DNA of 64,000 bases from an uncultured Bacteroidales bacterium (GTDB taxonomy: Bacteria; Bacteroidota; Bacteroidia; Bacteroidales; UBA932): the NCBI GenBank assembly GCA_949289565.1, contig CASEOO010000020.1, positions 1-64,000 of the forward strand. The letters are read 5' to 3'. The notes below the pieces were generated by a model. It saw nothing but the letters and a program-made list of their open reading frames with translations. It ran no database searches and was not told the origin of the DNA. The translations under genes were made by a program, and so were the position numbers. Numbering within the stretch: the first letter of the stretch is position 1; every line of letters starts with the position of its first letter. Below, in pieces: positions 43,134 to 50,788 of the stretch.

Positions 43134-43465
43134 TGGATTTCGGATTCAAACTTTCACCCAGCTCTGCCATCAATCTGGACAAGGTGAACCTGGAAAAGTT
43201 CGAGGAACTTCACCGTGCCGAGCCTGATGTGTACAAATGCATGGCCTGCGGATCATGCACTTCCACATGTCCGGCTAACAAATATTCCGGAATGAGCATG
43301 AGGAAGGTGATACTTGCCCTCCAGAGGGGCAAGGAAAAAGATGCCGTGGCCATGATGAAGAATTGCATGCTCTGCGGAAAATGTACCATGGTATGCCCGC
43401 GAGGCATCAATACCAGGCATCTGATACTGTCTATATGCAGAATATATGAGGAGGAAGTGAAATGA
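43130..43465 (+). CDS. Small HdrC-like dicluster ferredoxin
   Basis: A 111-residue iron-sulfur protein with two 4Fe-4S motifs, CMACGSCTSTCP and CMLCGKCTMVCP, and little else. A second HdrC copy in the cluster; this one overlaps both its neighbours by four bases (ATGA), so it is tightly coupled to the HdrA-like flavoprotein and to the membrane-bound HdrDE-like protein and probably passes electrons between them. Confidence 0.85.
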   Translation: MMDFGFKLSPSSAINLDKVNLEKFEELHRAEPDVYKCMACGSCTSTCPANKYSGMSMRKVILALQRGKEKDAVAMMKNCMLCGKCTMVCPRGINTRHLILSICRIYEEEVK

Positions 43466-45312
43466 GAGAGAGATTCCTGACAGGCTACAACGATTTCGTG
43501 CTGCCATTTGTGTGCGGCATGCTCTTCGTCCTCATCTACTGCCTCGTAGGTTTAGTGAGAATCATTCTGCAGCTTCCTGCTTCCGACAGGCGGAAGTTCT
43601 TCATTTCGCTGGTCACACCTAAGACTCTGGTGAAGAACATAAAGGATATTTTTCTGAAATGCCTGATACATGTCGACATATGGAAGCGGAACAAGCTTTT
43701 GGGGTATATGCATTCCAGCATTGCTTTCGGATGGTTCATGCTGATAGTGGTGGGACATATCGAAGTCATGCTCTACACCTCGCATCTGGGGGCAAAGGCG
43801 CTCTACTACCCTATCTTCTTCCGCTATTTCGTAGCTGAAACCGAAAGCACCATGAAGGGGGCTCTGATATTCTTCCTGATGGACTTCTTCCTTCTGGTAG
43901 TGCTGAGCGGCATCACCCTGGCTATCATAAAGCGTGTACGGTCCAGGCTTTTCGGGATGAGGCGCACTACAAACCCGAGTTTTCTGGACCTGATAGGCCA
44001 ATATTCGCTATGGTCGATATTTCCGCTGAGGCTGCTTGCTGAGTCGTTTACAGCCGACATCAGCGGAGGTTCGTTCCTGACCAAGTCCCTTAACTACGTG
44101 TTCACAGAATTCCTGAGCAACCATGCGAACATGCTTCCGGCCTGGTGGGCCTACTCATGCGCATTAGGTGTGTTCTTCTGCGTCCTGCCGTTTACGCGCT
44201 ATATGCATATCCCGACTGAAATTCTGCTTATACCGTTCAGGAATGCAGGCATTCAGATAGTCAATGCCAGAAAAGGGTTCGCCAAGGCCCAGGTCTATTC
44301 ATGCCCGAGCTGCGGCCTTTGTATCGACGCCTGCCCTATGGGTGTGCTGAAAGGCAATATAAAGGACACCACAGTGTACCTGAACCGTCAGATCCGCAGG
44401 AACAATGAAGCCCGGATAGAAGAAATCAGCGACAAATGCCTGCTTTGCGGGAAGTGCACCGCAATCTGCCCTGTCGGGGTCGAAGGCGACAAGCTTCGTA
44501 TAGCCCAGAGAGCTGTCAGGAAATACAATTTCGGCCCAGATTATTCAAATATCGATGTCTCAGGCGAGATTATTGGATATAACAATACTGTTTCTAATCG
44601 AAACAATGTTGTTTCATCCTCTAATAATGAAAAAGTTCTGTATTTTGCCGGGTGCATGACATCGCTCACGCCTGCCATAATGAAAGCAACGGCTTCGATA
44701 CTGGAAAAGGCGGGTGTCGAGTACGGAATCATGGACAAGGACGGAGGCATCTGCTGCGGACGCCCTATGTTCATGGCAGGAAGATTCAGCCAGGCCATGC
44801 AGCTGGTGGAGAAGAACACCGAAATCATCATGAACTCAGGAGCTGGCACACTGCTGCTTTCATGCCCTATATGCTATAAAATTTTCCGTGAGAAATATCA
44901 TCTTCCAGGAATAGAAATCATGCATCATACTGAATATTTCGAAAAGCTGCTTCAGTCCGGAAGGCTGAAAGTGACGAAAGAAAATCTCAAGTATGTCTAC
45001 CATGACCCTTGCGAGCTTGGACGCGGATGCGGTGTCTATGAACAGCCGCGCCATGTGCTTTCGGCCGCCGGGGAACTGGTGGAAGCGGAGAAAAACAGGA
45101 AGGAAAGCATATGCTGCGGAGGCAGCCTGGGAAGCCTCACTCTGAGCTTCGACAAGAGGAAAGCCATGACTGAAAATGCGCTGAACAACCTTGTGAAAGA
45201 CTCCCCTGACAGGATAGTGACTGCCTGCCCTCTGTGCATGTCTACCTTCGCCAGATATGCTGACAGGCCTGTGGAAGACATTGCAATGGTTCTGGACAGA
45301 TCCAGCAGGTGA
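43462..45312 (+). CDS. HdrD/HdrE-like membrane iron-sulfur oxidoreductase fusion
   Basis: A 616-residue fusion. The N-terminal 260 residues hold five or six membrane helices (for example FVCGMLFVLIYCLVGLV and GALIFFLMDFFLLVVLSG) like the cytochrome-b-type NarI/HdrE/DsrM subunit. Then come two ferredoxin motifs (CPSCGLCIDACP, CLLCGKCTAICP) and two CCG domains (FAGCMTS, ICCGRP and LSCPICY; then HDPCELGRGCG, SICCGGSLGS and TACPLCM) as in HdrD/DsrK. It would link the quinone pool to the soluble Hdr-like proteins. A short Asn/Ser-rich linker (about 373-390) joins the ferredoxin and CCG parts. Last gene of the Hdr-like operon. Confidence 0.85.
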   Translation: MRERFLTGYNDFVLPFVCGMLFVLIYCLVGLVRIILQLPASDRRKFFISLVTPKTLVKNIKDIFLKCLIHVDIWKRNKLLGYMHSSIAFGWFMLIVVGHIEVMLYTSHLGAKALYYPIFFRYFVAETESTMKGALIFFLMDFFLLVVLSGITLAIIKRVRSRLFGMRRTTNPSFLDLIGQYSLWSIFPLRLLAESFTADISGGSFLTKSLNYVFTEFLSNHANMLPAWWAYSCALGVFFCVLPFTRYMHIPTEILLIPFRNAGIQIVNARKGFAKAQVYSCPSCGLCIDACPMGVLKGNIKDTTVYLNRQIRRNNEARIEEISDKCLLCGKCTAICPVGVEGDKLRIAQRAVRKYNFGPDYSNIDVSGEIIGYNNTVSNRNNVVSSSNNEKVLYFAGCMTSLTPAIMKATASILEKAGVEYGIMDKDGGICCGRPMFMAGRFSQAMQLVEKNTEIIMNSGAGTLLLSCPICYKIFREKYHLPGIEIMHHTEYFEKLLQSGRLKVTKENLKYVYHDPCELGRGCGVYEQPRHVLSAAGELVEAEKNRKESICCGGSLGSLTLSFDKRKAMTENALNNLVKDSPDRIVTACPLCMSTFARYADRPVEDIAMVLDRSSR

Positions 45313-45362
45313 ACCGTCAGGACTCAGAATATTGAGAATGAAAATTTAAACATAGTTATATT

Positions 45363-46649
45363 ATGACTTTTGAACCTACAAGCTACAAGCTTATGAACTG
45401 CGGCTCCGGCAGAATCTTCGATGACGCCGGATGGACGCTGGCAGACCCTCAGGGCAAGTCTCCTGCCCTGGTGAGAGCCCTCTATCAAAAGAAGAATTTC
45501 GAAATCAGGGATGACCTGGATGGATTTTATAGATATGCGAACTGGCTTCCTGTGAAAAGGACTCTGAGCAATTCATGCCCTCCTGTTACATACAAGAGCC
45601 GCAAGCTGGCAGAGTATCTCAAGCTGGAAAACCTGTACATCACATTTTCAGGCTATTTCCCTGAAATAGGGGCTTCGATGCAGACTTGCTCATTCAAAGA
45701 GACTGAAGCATATTCTGTCTGCGCTCGCCTCGCCGCTGACGAGAAGAGAGTGCTTGTCGTAGCTTCTGCTGGCAACACCGCAAGAGCTTTCGCCAAAGTT
45801 TGCTCGGACAACGGCATTCGTCTTCTTCTGAGCATACCTGAGGACAATATCCAGGCACTGTGGTTCGACAAGCCTCTGAACGGCTGCGTGAAGATTATCG
45901 CGGCTCCGAAAGGCGCTGATTATTATGACGCCATAGCATTGAGCGACAAAGTGTGCGAATCACCGATGTTCCTGGCAGAAGGCGGAGCTAAAAACATAGC
46001 CAGAAGAGACGGCATGGGCACTACCATCCTGTCTGCAGTGGAGAAAACCGGCCGTATTCCGGATGCATATTTCCAGGCTATAGGAAGCGGTACAGGCACT
46101 ATAGCGGTATGGGAAAACAATCTCAGGCTTATCGGGGACGGACGCTTCGGAACTCACAAGATGAGGCTTTACCCTTCGCAGAACGATCCGTTCACCATCA
46201 TGTACGACTCATGGAAAGCGGGCTCCAGGGAGCTTCTTCCTCTCACTCCAGAAGATGCCAGGATCCAGGCATCCGAGATCAAGGCCAAAGTTCTGTCGAA
46301 CAGGAAACCGCCGTATTCTCTGGCCGGAGGGGTATATGAAGCCGTCAAGGATTCCCGCGGAGACATGTACAAGATTTCAAATGATGTCCTGGACCGGTGG
46401 AAAGCCGGATTCCAGGAGCTTGAAGGGATAGACATCTATTCGGCGGCGGCCGTTGCAGTGGCAAGCCTCGAAGAGGCCGTGAAAGACGGGGCTGTGAAAA
46501 AAGATGAAGTCATCATGCTGAACATCACCGGAGGCGGCGAAAAACTCGCCAAGTCACACAAGCAAGTGGTTTACGCTTCTCCTGACCTGGTGCTCGACCC
46601 GGCACTGCCGTCAGAAGAAATCATAAAGAAAGTGGAGAAATTGTTTTAG
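45363..46649 (+). CDS. Cysteate synthase-like PLP enzyme (threonine-synthase family)
   Basis: A 428-residue fold-type II PLP enzyme. The PLP lysine is probably Lys112 in ASMQTCSFKETEAYSV; the phosphate-binding glycine loop is GSGTGTIAVWE. The overall form, with YFPEIGASM before the lysine and a C-terminal LNITGGGEKL, is what I recall for cysteate synthase, which makes cysteate from O-phosphoserine and sulfite in methanogens (coenzyme M) and in sulfonolipid-making Bacteroidota. A plain threonine synthase cannot be excluded from reading alone. It starts 50 bp after the Hdr-like operon and probably shares transcription, suggesting a link between sulfur redox and sulfonate synthesis. Confidence 0.7.
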   Translation: MTFEPTSYKLMNCGSGRIFDDAGWTLADPQGKSPALVRALYQKKNFEIRDDLDGFYRYANWLPVKRTLSNSCPPVTYKSRKLAEYLKLENLYITFSGYFPEIGASMQTCSFKETEAYSVCARLAADEKRVLVVASAGNTARAFAKVCSDNGIRLLLSIPEDNIQALWFDKPLNGCVKIIAAPKGADYYDAIALSDKVCESPMFLAEGGAKNIARRDGMGTTILSAVEKTGRIPDAYFQAIGSGTGTIAVWENNLRLIGDGRFGTHKMRLYPSQNDPFTIMYDSWKAGSRELLPLTPEDARIQASEIKAKVLSNRKPPYSLAGGVYEAVKDSRGDMYKISNDVLDRWKAGFQELEGIDIYSAAAVAVASLEEAVKDGAVKKDEVIMLNITGGGEKLAKSHKQVVYASPDLVLDPALPSEEIIKKVEKLF

Positions 46650-46661
46650 AAAAATACTGAT

Positions 46662-47585
46662 ATGTCGTTCAACCTTTTACAAACAACCCTTGCTGAAGTG
46701 AAAGACACCCTGGATCTTCAGAAGGCCACGGAACAGCTGGTAGAAAAAATCACTACCACCCCTGCCGACCAGCTCCTGTCTGATTTCGCCGAGAAAGCCA
46801 TCGCTTTCGGACTCAAAGTGCTCGCAGCCCTCGCAATCTATGTGATAGGAGCATGGCTCATAAGGAAAATCAAGAAAGTGGTCCACAACATCTTTGTGAA
46901 ACGGAATACTGAGCACTCCATAGCATCATTTGTGGAAAGCCTGGTCAGCATCACTCTGACTGTTTTTCTGGTGATATTCACTATCAGCGCCCTTGGCGTG
47001 AACACTACTTCCCTCGCCGCACTGCTGGCCGCAGGAGGTATGGCCATAGGCATGGCCCTCAGCGGAACTGTGCAGAATTTTGCCGGAGGCATCATGCTCC
47101 TGGTCTTCAAGCCTTTCAAGGCAGGTGATTTTATAGAGGCCCAAGGCTACAGCGGCACAGTGACAGACGTGACTATAGTGAGCACCAAAATCACGACTAC
47201 CGACAACCGGAATATCATCATACCGAACGGGGCGCTCTCGAACGGCACGATCAACAATTACTCTCAGAATGTCTACCGCAGGCTTGAATGGCTGGTAGAT
47301 GTGGAATATGGAGCGTCTTCAGACAAGGTGAAAGCTCTGCTCAAAAGCATAGTGGACGATGAAAAGCGCATCGTATATGCTCCTGCAGCTCCTGCCAATC
47401 CGACCATAGCTCTTAATGCACTGCGGGACAGCAGCGTGCAGTTTGTAGTGAGGGCATGGGTGAAGAAAGAGGAATACTGGGATGTGCTGTATGACGTGAA
47501 CGAGCAGATATACAACAAGATTCCTGAGAACGGAATACAGTTCCCGTATCCGCAGCTCGATGTTCATATAAATAAGGAGGACTGA
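46662..47585 (+). CDS. MscS-family mechanosensitive channel
   Basis: A 307-residue channel. Membrane helices at about 50-75, 90-112 and 115-140; the pore helix and its continuation read LAALLAAGGMAIGMALSGTVQNF, followed by the MscS core LVFKPFKAGDFIEAQGYSGTV and the cytoplasmic beta domain (ITTTDNRNIIIPNGALSNGTI). It opens under membrane tension to relieve osmotic shock. Its last codons lie inside a long perfect inverted repeat that extends beyond the stop. Confidence 0.93.
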   Translation: MSFNLLQTTLAEVKDTLDLQKATEQLVEKITTTPADQLLSDFAEKAIAFGLKVLAALAIYVIGAWLIRKIKKVVHNIFVKRNTEHSIASFVESLVSITLTVFLVIFTISALGVNTTSLAALLAAGGMAIGMALSGTVQNFAGGIMLLVFKPFKAGDFIEAQGYSGTVTDVTIVSTKITTTDNRNIIIPNGALSNGTINNYSQNVYRRLEWLVDVEYGASSDKVKALLKSIVDDEKRIVYAPAAPANPTIALNALRDSSVQFVVRAWVKKEEYWDVLYDVNEQIYNKIPENGIQFPYPQLDVHINKED

Positions 47586-47608
47586 CAGTCCTCCTTATTT
47601 ATATGAAC
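47562..47608. repeat. 22-bp perfect inverted repeat across the MscS stop codon
   Basis: Two perfect 22-base arms (47562-47583 and 47587-47608) are separated by the three bases GAC, so the last seven codons of the MscS gene are mirrored downstream. It would make a very stable hairpin, but there is no T-run after it. It may serve as a terminator or 3'-end stabiliser. Confidence 0.7.
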
Positions 47609-47614
47609 AATAAC

Positions 47615-47715
47615 GTCTTTCTTCGAAAGACTGAATTCCTCTTAACCCCCGCAGACGATGTCTGCGACCCCTATTAGGGGTATCTCGCTCCTTCCAGTCG
47701 CGGTCACTTCGTGAC
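47615..47715. repeat. Row of four short perfect stem-loops
   Basis: Four consecutive perfect hairpins: GTCTTTC-TTC-GAAAGAC (47615-47631), CGCAGAC-GAT-GTCTGCG (47650-47666), ACCCC-TATTA-GGGGT (47667-47681) and GTCAC-TTC-GTGAC (47703-47715). They fill the gap between the MscS gene and the convergent flavodiiron gene, beginning right after the long inverted repeat. Confidence 0.6.
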
Positions 47716-47718
47716 TTG

Positions 47719-48912
47719 TTATGCCAATTTATCGGCAAGGGCCGACATGTCACATTTCTCCGGAGTGTAGGCCTGAGGGAAGGACAATCCTTCGGACAGA
47801 AGATCAAACCCGAGCGTTGACGCCATTTCGTTCATGAGCTTGACACTTGCCCCGGCCCATGTGAAAGAACCGAATGCCGCAAAACGGCGATTTTTCATCA
47901 AGCGCGCAGAGATTCCGTACATGAAGTTATATGCAGGCGGAAAGATATCGTTGTTGTATGTGGGAGCTCCGACAACAAGTGCATCATATTTGAATGCATC
48001 CCTGTATGCATAGGAAACATTTTCTGTGCAGAGGTTATGGAGAACGTGAGGGACTCCCCTCTTCTCCAGTTCCGCGGCCAGAGACTTCGCGGCTTTGGCA
48101 GTATTCCCGTACATGGAAGCATATACTATGCAGACACCTTTCTCTCCCTCGTAACGGCTCAGCCTGTCATAGCAGGATACGACTTCCTGTATATTCTTTT
48201 CCCATACAGGGCCATGCGTGCTGCATATACGTGATATCTCCAGCCCTGACAGCTTCTTCAGAGCCGCCTGCACAGTCTGTCCATACTTTCCCACGATATT
48301 GGAATAGTACCGGCACATCTCGTCTCTGAATGCGTCAAATGTGTCCGAAGCGGCGTCTGTACATCCGTACAGAGAAGCATCCGAGTCAGTGATTCCTCCG
48401 CTGACGGCACCGAAAGAGCCGAAAGCATCGCCCGCGAAGAGAGTTTTTTCCTCATGGCAATATGTCATCATGGTCTCTGGCCAGTGCACCATGGGAGTCA
48501 TATAAAATGTCAGAGAAACATCGCCCAGGCTGATGCAGTCCCCGTCTTTCACGATATGGATATTGTCGGTGATGCCGTAGTAGCCCTTTATCATAGGGAC
48601 AGTCTTCGCATTCCCTACAATTCTCACTTCCGGATAAGCTTCCCTTATCATCTGCATAAGAGAGGAATGGTCAGGCTCCATATGGTTGACTATCAGGTAG
48701 TCCACCTTCCTGTCCCCTATTTCCTGGCGAATATTTTCCATATATTGGGCGGCAAAGTCCGCCTCGGCAGTATCTATCAATGCTATTTTATCGCTGATGA
48801 CCAGATATGAATTGTAGCTCACCCCGAACGGAAGAGGCCACATGCCTTCAAAAATGCTCTTTTTGAGGTCGTTGACACCGACATAGCGGATTTTTTCAGA
48901 AATCTTGCTCAT
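47719..48912 (-). CDS. Flavodiiron protein (FprA family; O2/NO reductase)
   Basis: A 397-residue A-type flavoprotein: an N-terminal metallo-beta-lactamase-like diiron domain (ligands His77, Glu79, Asp81, His82 in NHMEPDHSS, then MVHWPETMM and DAFGSFGAV) and a C-terminal flavodoxin domain binding FMN (YASMYGNTAKAAKSLA). It reduces oxygen to water or nitric oxide to nitrous oxide and protects anaerobes; electrons usually come from a rubredoxin, which is not in this window. ATG 48912 is the start, downstream of TAtaTTTG on the minus strand (48946-48953). Confidence 0.95.
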   Translation of the reverse strand: MSKISEKIRYVGVNDLKKSIFEGMWPLPFGVSYNSYLVISDKIALIDTAEADFAAQYMENIRQEIGDRKVDYLIVNHMEPDHSSLMQMIREAYPEVRIVGNAKTVPMIKGYYGITDNIHIVKDGDCISLGDVSLTFYMTPMVHWPETMMTYCHEEKTLFAGDAFGSFGAVSGGITDSDASLYGCTDAASDTFDAFRDEMCRYYSNIVGKYGQTVQAALKKLSGLEISRICSTHGPVWEKNIQEVVSCYDRLSRYEGEKGVCIVYASMYGNTAKAAKSLAAELEKRGVPHVLHNLCTENVSYAYRDAFKYDALVVGAPTYNNDIFPPAYNFMYGISARLMKNRRFAAFGSFTWAGASVKLMNEMASTLGFDLLSEGLSFPQAYTPEKCDMSALADKLA

Positions 48913-48945
48913 ATTATTATGTATATTTTCTTTCAATTTGCATTG

Positions 48946-48978
48946 CAAATATAATAATTTCGCTGAACTGCTGTCAAA
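48946..48978 (-). promoter_or_regulatory. Promoter of the flavodiiron protein gene
   Basis: On the minus strand, TTTG at 48978-48975, a 21-bp spacer and TAtaTTTG at 48953-48946 fit the Bacteroidota promoter. The leader before the ATG at 48912 is about 25 bases. Confidence 0.55.
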
Positions 48979-48993
48979 TTCAGCAGAAGGCTG

Positions 48994-49650
48994 TCAAAAG
49001 ACAAGAGCGAAGCCAAAAGTAAACGCGCTGATAAATGCATTATTGCGCCGGAGGCGCTCAGCAGGCACATAGTTTCCGGCATCGGATTCGTAGGCTTTCG
49101 GATGAGTGAAAATCTCCTGGAAAGCGAGCAGGAAATCCAGCTTGGCCGAACGGTTCAGAGATACCCTGTAGCCGCATCCCAGCTTGCCTTCTGCCGATAC
49201 CTTTGAAAGGTTTCTGAAATCGTTGAAACCCGCGCCCAGCCCGCAAAAGGCAATCCAGCGGTTTTTCATAGGATCGTCTCCTGAATACCATGACATTCTG
49301 AGCGACAGCGGAACCATCCTTTCCCTGCGGTACACTCCGCTATACCCGGTATATATGGAAAGATTCAGTTTGCTGGAGATATTCACGCCTCCGCTGAGCA
49401 GAATCTGCCCGTTGCTGAGAGCGGAAGCCGTCAATGTCCGTTCATTTCTTCGTCCTCCGTCGATGGAGATGAAGTTGAAGTGGGAGTAATTCAGGAAAGT
49501 GAGAACATATGAGGTCTCCACCCCGAAAGTGAATCTGGGGAAATCGCGCTTGCCTGGGTTCTCTCCAGACGAACTGTTTCCAGCATATGCAGGAAATAAA
49601 AACGCCTGGCAAGCAAATATAGATATGAGGCTCTTGAGGCTCATGGGCAT
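48994..49650 (-). CDS. Small outer-membrane beta-barrel protein
   Basis: A 218-residue protein with a signal peptide (MSLKSLISIFACQAFLFPAYA following two extra residues). The rest alternates amphipathic strands (GQILLSGGVNISSKLNLSIY; FISAFTFGFALVF) and ends in phenylalanine, the outer-membrane barrel sorting signature. Family not recognised. The ATG at 49650 overlaps the stop of the upstream gene (TGATG); ATG 49644 is the alternative. Last gene of the pyk-GNAT-barrel minus-strand group. Confidence 0.65.
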   Translation of the reverse strand: MPMSLKSLISIFACQAFLFPAYAGNSSSGENPGKRDFPRFTFGVETSYVLTFLNYSHFNFISIDGGRRNERTLTASALSNGQILLSGGVNISSKLNLSIYTGYSGVYRRERMVPLSLRMSWYSGDDPMKNRWIAFCGLGAGFNDFRNLSKVSAEGKLGCGYRVSLNRSAKLDFLLAFQEIFTHPKAYESDAGNYVPAERLRRNNAFISAFTFGFALVF

Positions 49651-50192
49651 CAGAATCTGTATTTCAGCCCCAGGTGAGGCCATAATGAACTTTTGAGACC
49701 TGCTTCATAAAAACTCATGGAGACATATCCGAACGAGTCACGGCTGACATGAAGTCCGAGCACAGGCTCGAAAGTCAAGGAAATGGAAACCGGGACAGTG
49801 AATATATATTCAAATCCAATGCATCCTGCCAGTGAAAGCATCGCGCCGTACATATCTTCATGGTTTCTGACATACCCGGCGCTTGCACCTGGGCCTGCCA
49901 TGAAACTCATGGACTCTCCGGACTGGAAACTGGCTCTGGCAAACTCGTAAAGATAAAGCACGTCAGCCGATATTCCCGGATAAAGATTGCGTCCGGATAT
50001 CACGCCTGCCATGTCGAGGCTGGCTGACAGTCTGAGCATCTCTTTTCCTTTCAAAGGCATTCTGTATTCCGCAGAAAACTCATTGTACGCAAATGACAAT
50101 CCCGCGGCTCTGCTCTGGGCGGCCATATCTTTCCCTGCTCCAATGATCATCACGGAGGAGACCAGAATGGCTATCCAGGCACGGCTTTTCAT
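49650..50192 (-). CDS. Small outer-membrane beta-barrel protein
   Basis: A 180-residue protein with a signal peptide ending around DMAAQS and a strand-rich body (LSFAYNEFSAEYRMPLKG, LRLSASLDMAGVISG, VPVSISLTFEPVLGLHVS) ending LKYRF, a barrel-type C-terminal phenylalanine. It overlaps the GNAT gene by four bases and the following barrel gene by a TGATG junction, so the two barrels are translated together and may work together. No enzymatic residues recognised. Confidence 0.65.
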   Translation of the reverse strand: MKSRAWIAILVSSVMIIGAGKDMAAQSRAAGLSFAYNEFSAEYRMPLKGKEMLRLSASLDMAGVISGRNLYPGISADVLYLYEFARASFQSGESMSFMAGPGASAGYVRNHEDMYGAMLSLAGCIGFEYIFTVPVSISLTFEPVLGLHVSRDSFGYVSMSFYEAGLKSSLWPHLGLKYRF

Positions 50193-50785
50193 CTCTGCAG
50201 CACTTTCTGCATATGCTTCATCTTGTGTCCGAGGAAATCCCGGAATCCTACGGTCTGAAATCCAAGACGGAGGTACAAGGCCTCGGCCTTAGGCTTGTCT
50301 TCATCGACTATCAGGCCGACGACATCAAAGCCGGCTTTGATGGCTCTTTCAGTCATGGCTTCGAAAAGCATGGAGCCTATTCCCCTGGAGCGCATGGCAG
50401 GATCGACCCCGACAGAGTCAAGATAGAATTCTCCGGCCTCTGTCTCCACTGTCTCAGCGAAATCGCCTCCGGACTTGAAAGACTCCAGAATGGCATTCAG
50501 GACAGGCTGCTTGAGAGCTTTGTACATGGCGCCGTCATAGCCGTTCATAGCTCCGACGATTTTCTCAGTGCCGTCATCCGACACCAGGACAGCCACCGAG
50601 GTGTATTTATAACTGTAGAGATTGTCATCCGCTTCCACAAAAGCCTGTATGAAACGGGTGAAATCCTCCTGGGTCATGCCAGGATTCATTTTCAGAAATT
50701 CTTCCACGGGCCAGGCCAGCACTATCATCCTGGCTGCCTCAGGAGCATCCTCCCTGACGGCGTCTCTGACATAGATCTTTTCCAT
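50189..50785 (-). CDS. GNAT-family N-acetyltransferase
   Basis: A 198-residue GNAT protein. The acetyl-CoA pyrophosphate loop is seen as VDPAMRSRGIGSMLFEAMTERA-type sequence (R-x-x-G-x-G), preceded by the strand FYLDSVGV and followed by VDEDKPKAEALYLRLGF, the classical motif B. The acceptor may be an amino group on a metabolite or protein; nothing in the sequence narrows it. It sits three bases downstream of pyruvate kinase. Confidence 0.88.
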   Translation of the reverse strand: MEKIYVRDAVREDAPEAARMIVLAWPVEEFLKMNPGMTQEDFTRFIQAFVEADDNLYSYKYTSVAVLVSDDGTEKIVGAMNGYDGAMYKALKQPVLNAILESFKSGGDFAETVETEAGEFYLDSVGVDPAMRSRGIGSMLFEAMTERAIKAGFDVVGLIVDEDKPKAEALYLRLGFQTVGFRDFLGHKMKHMQKVLQR

Positions 50786-50788
50786 AAT

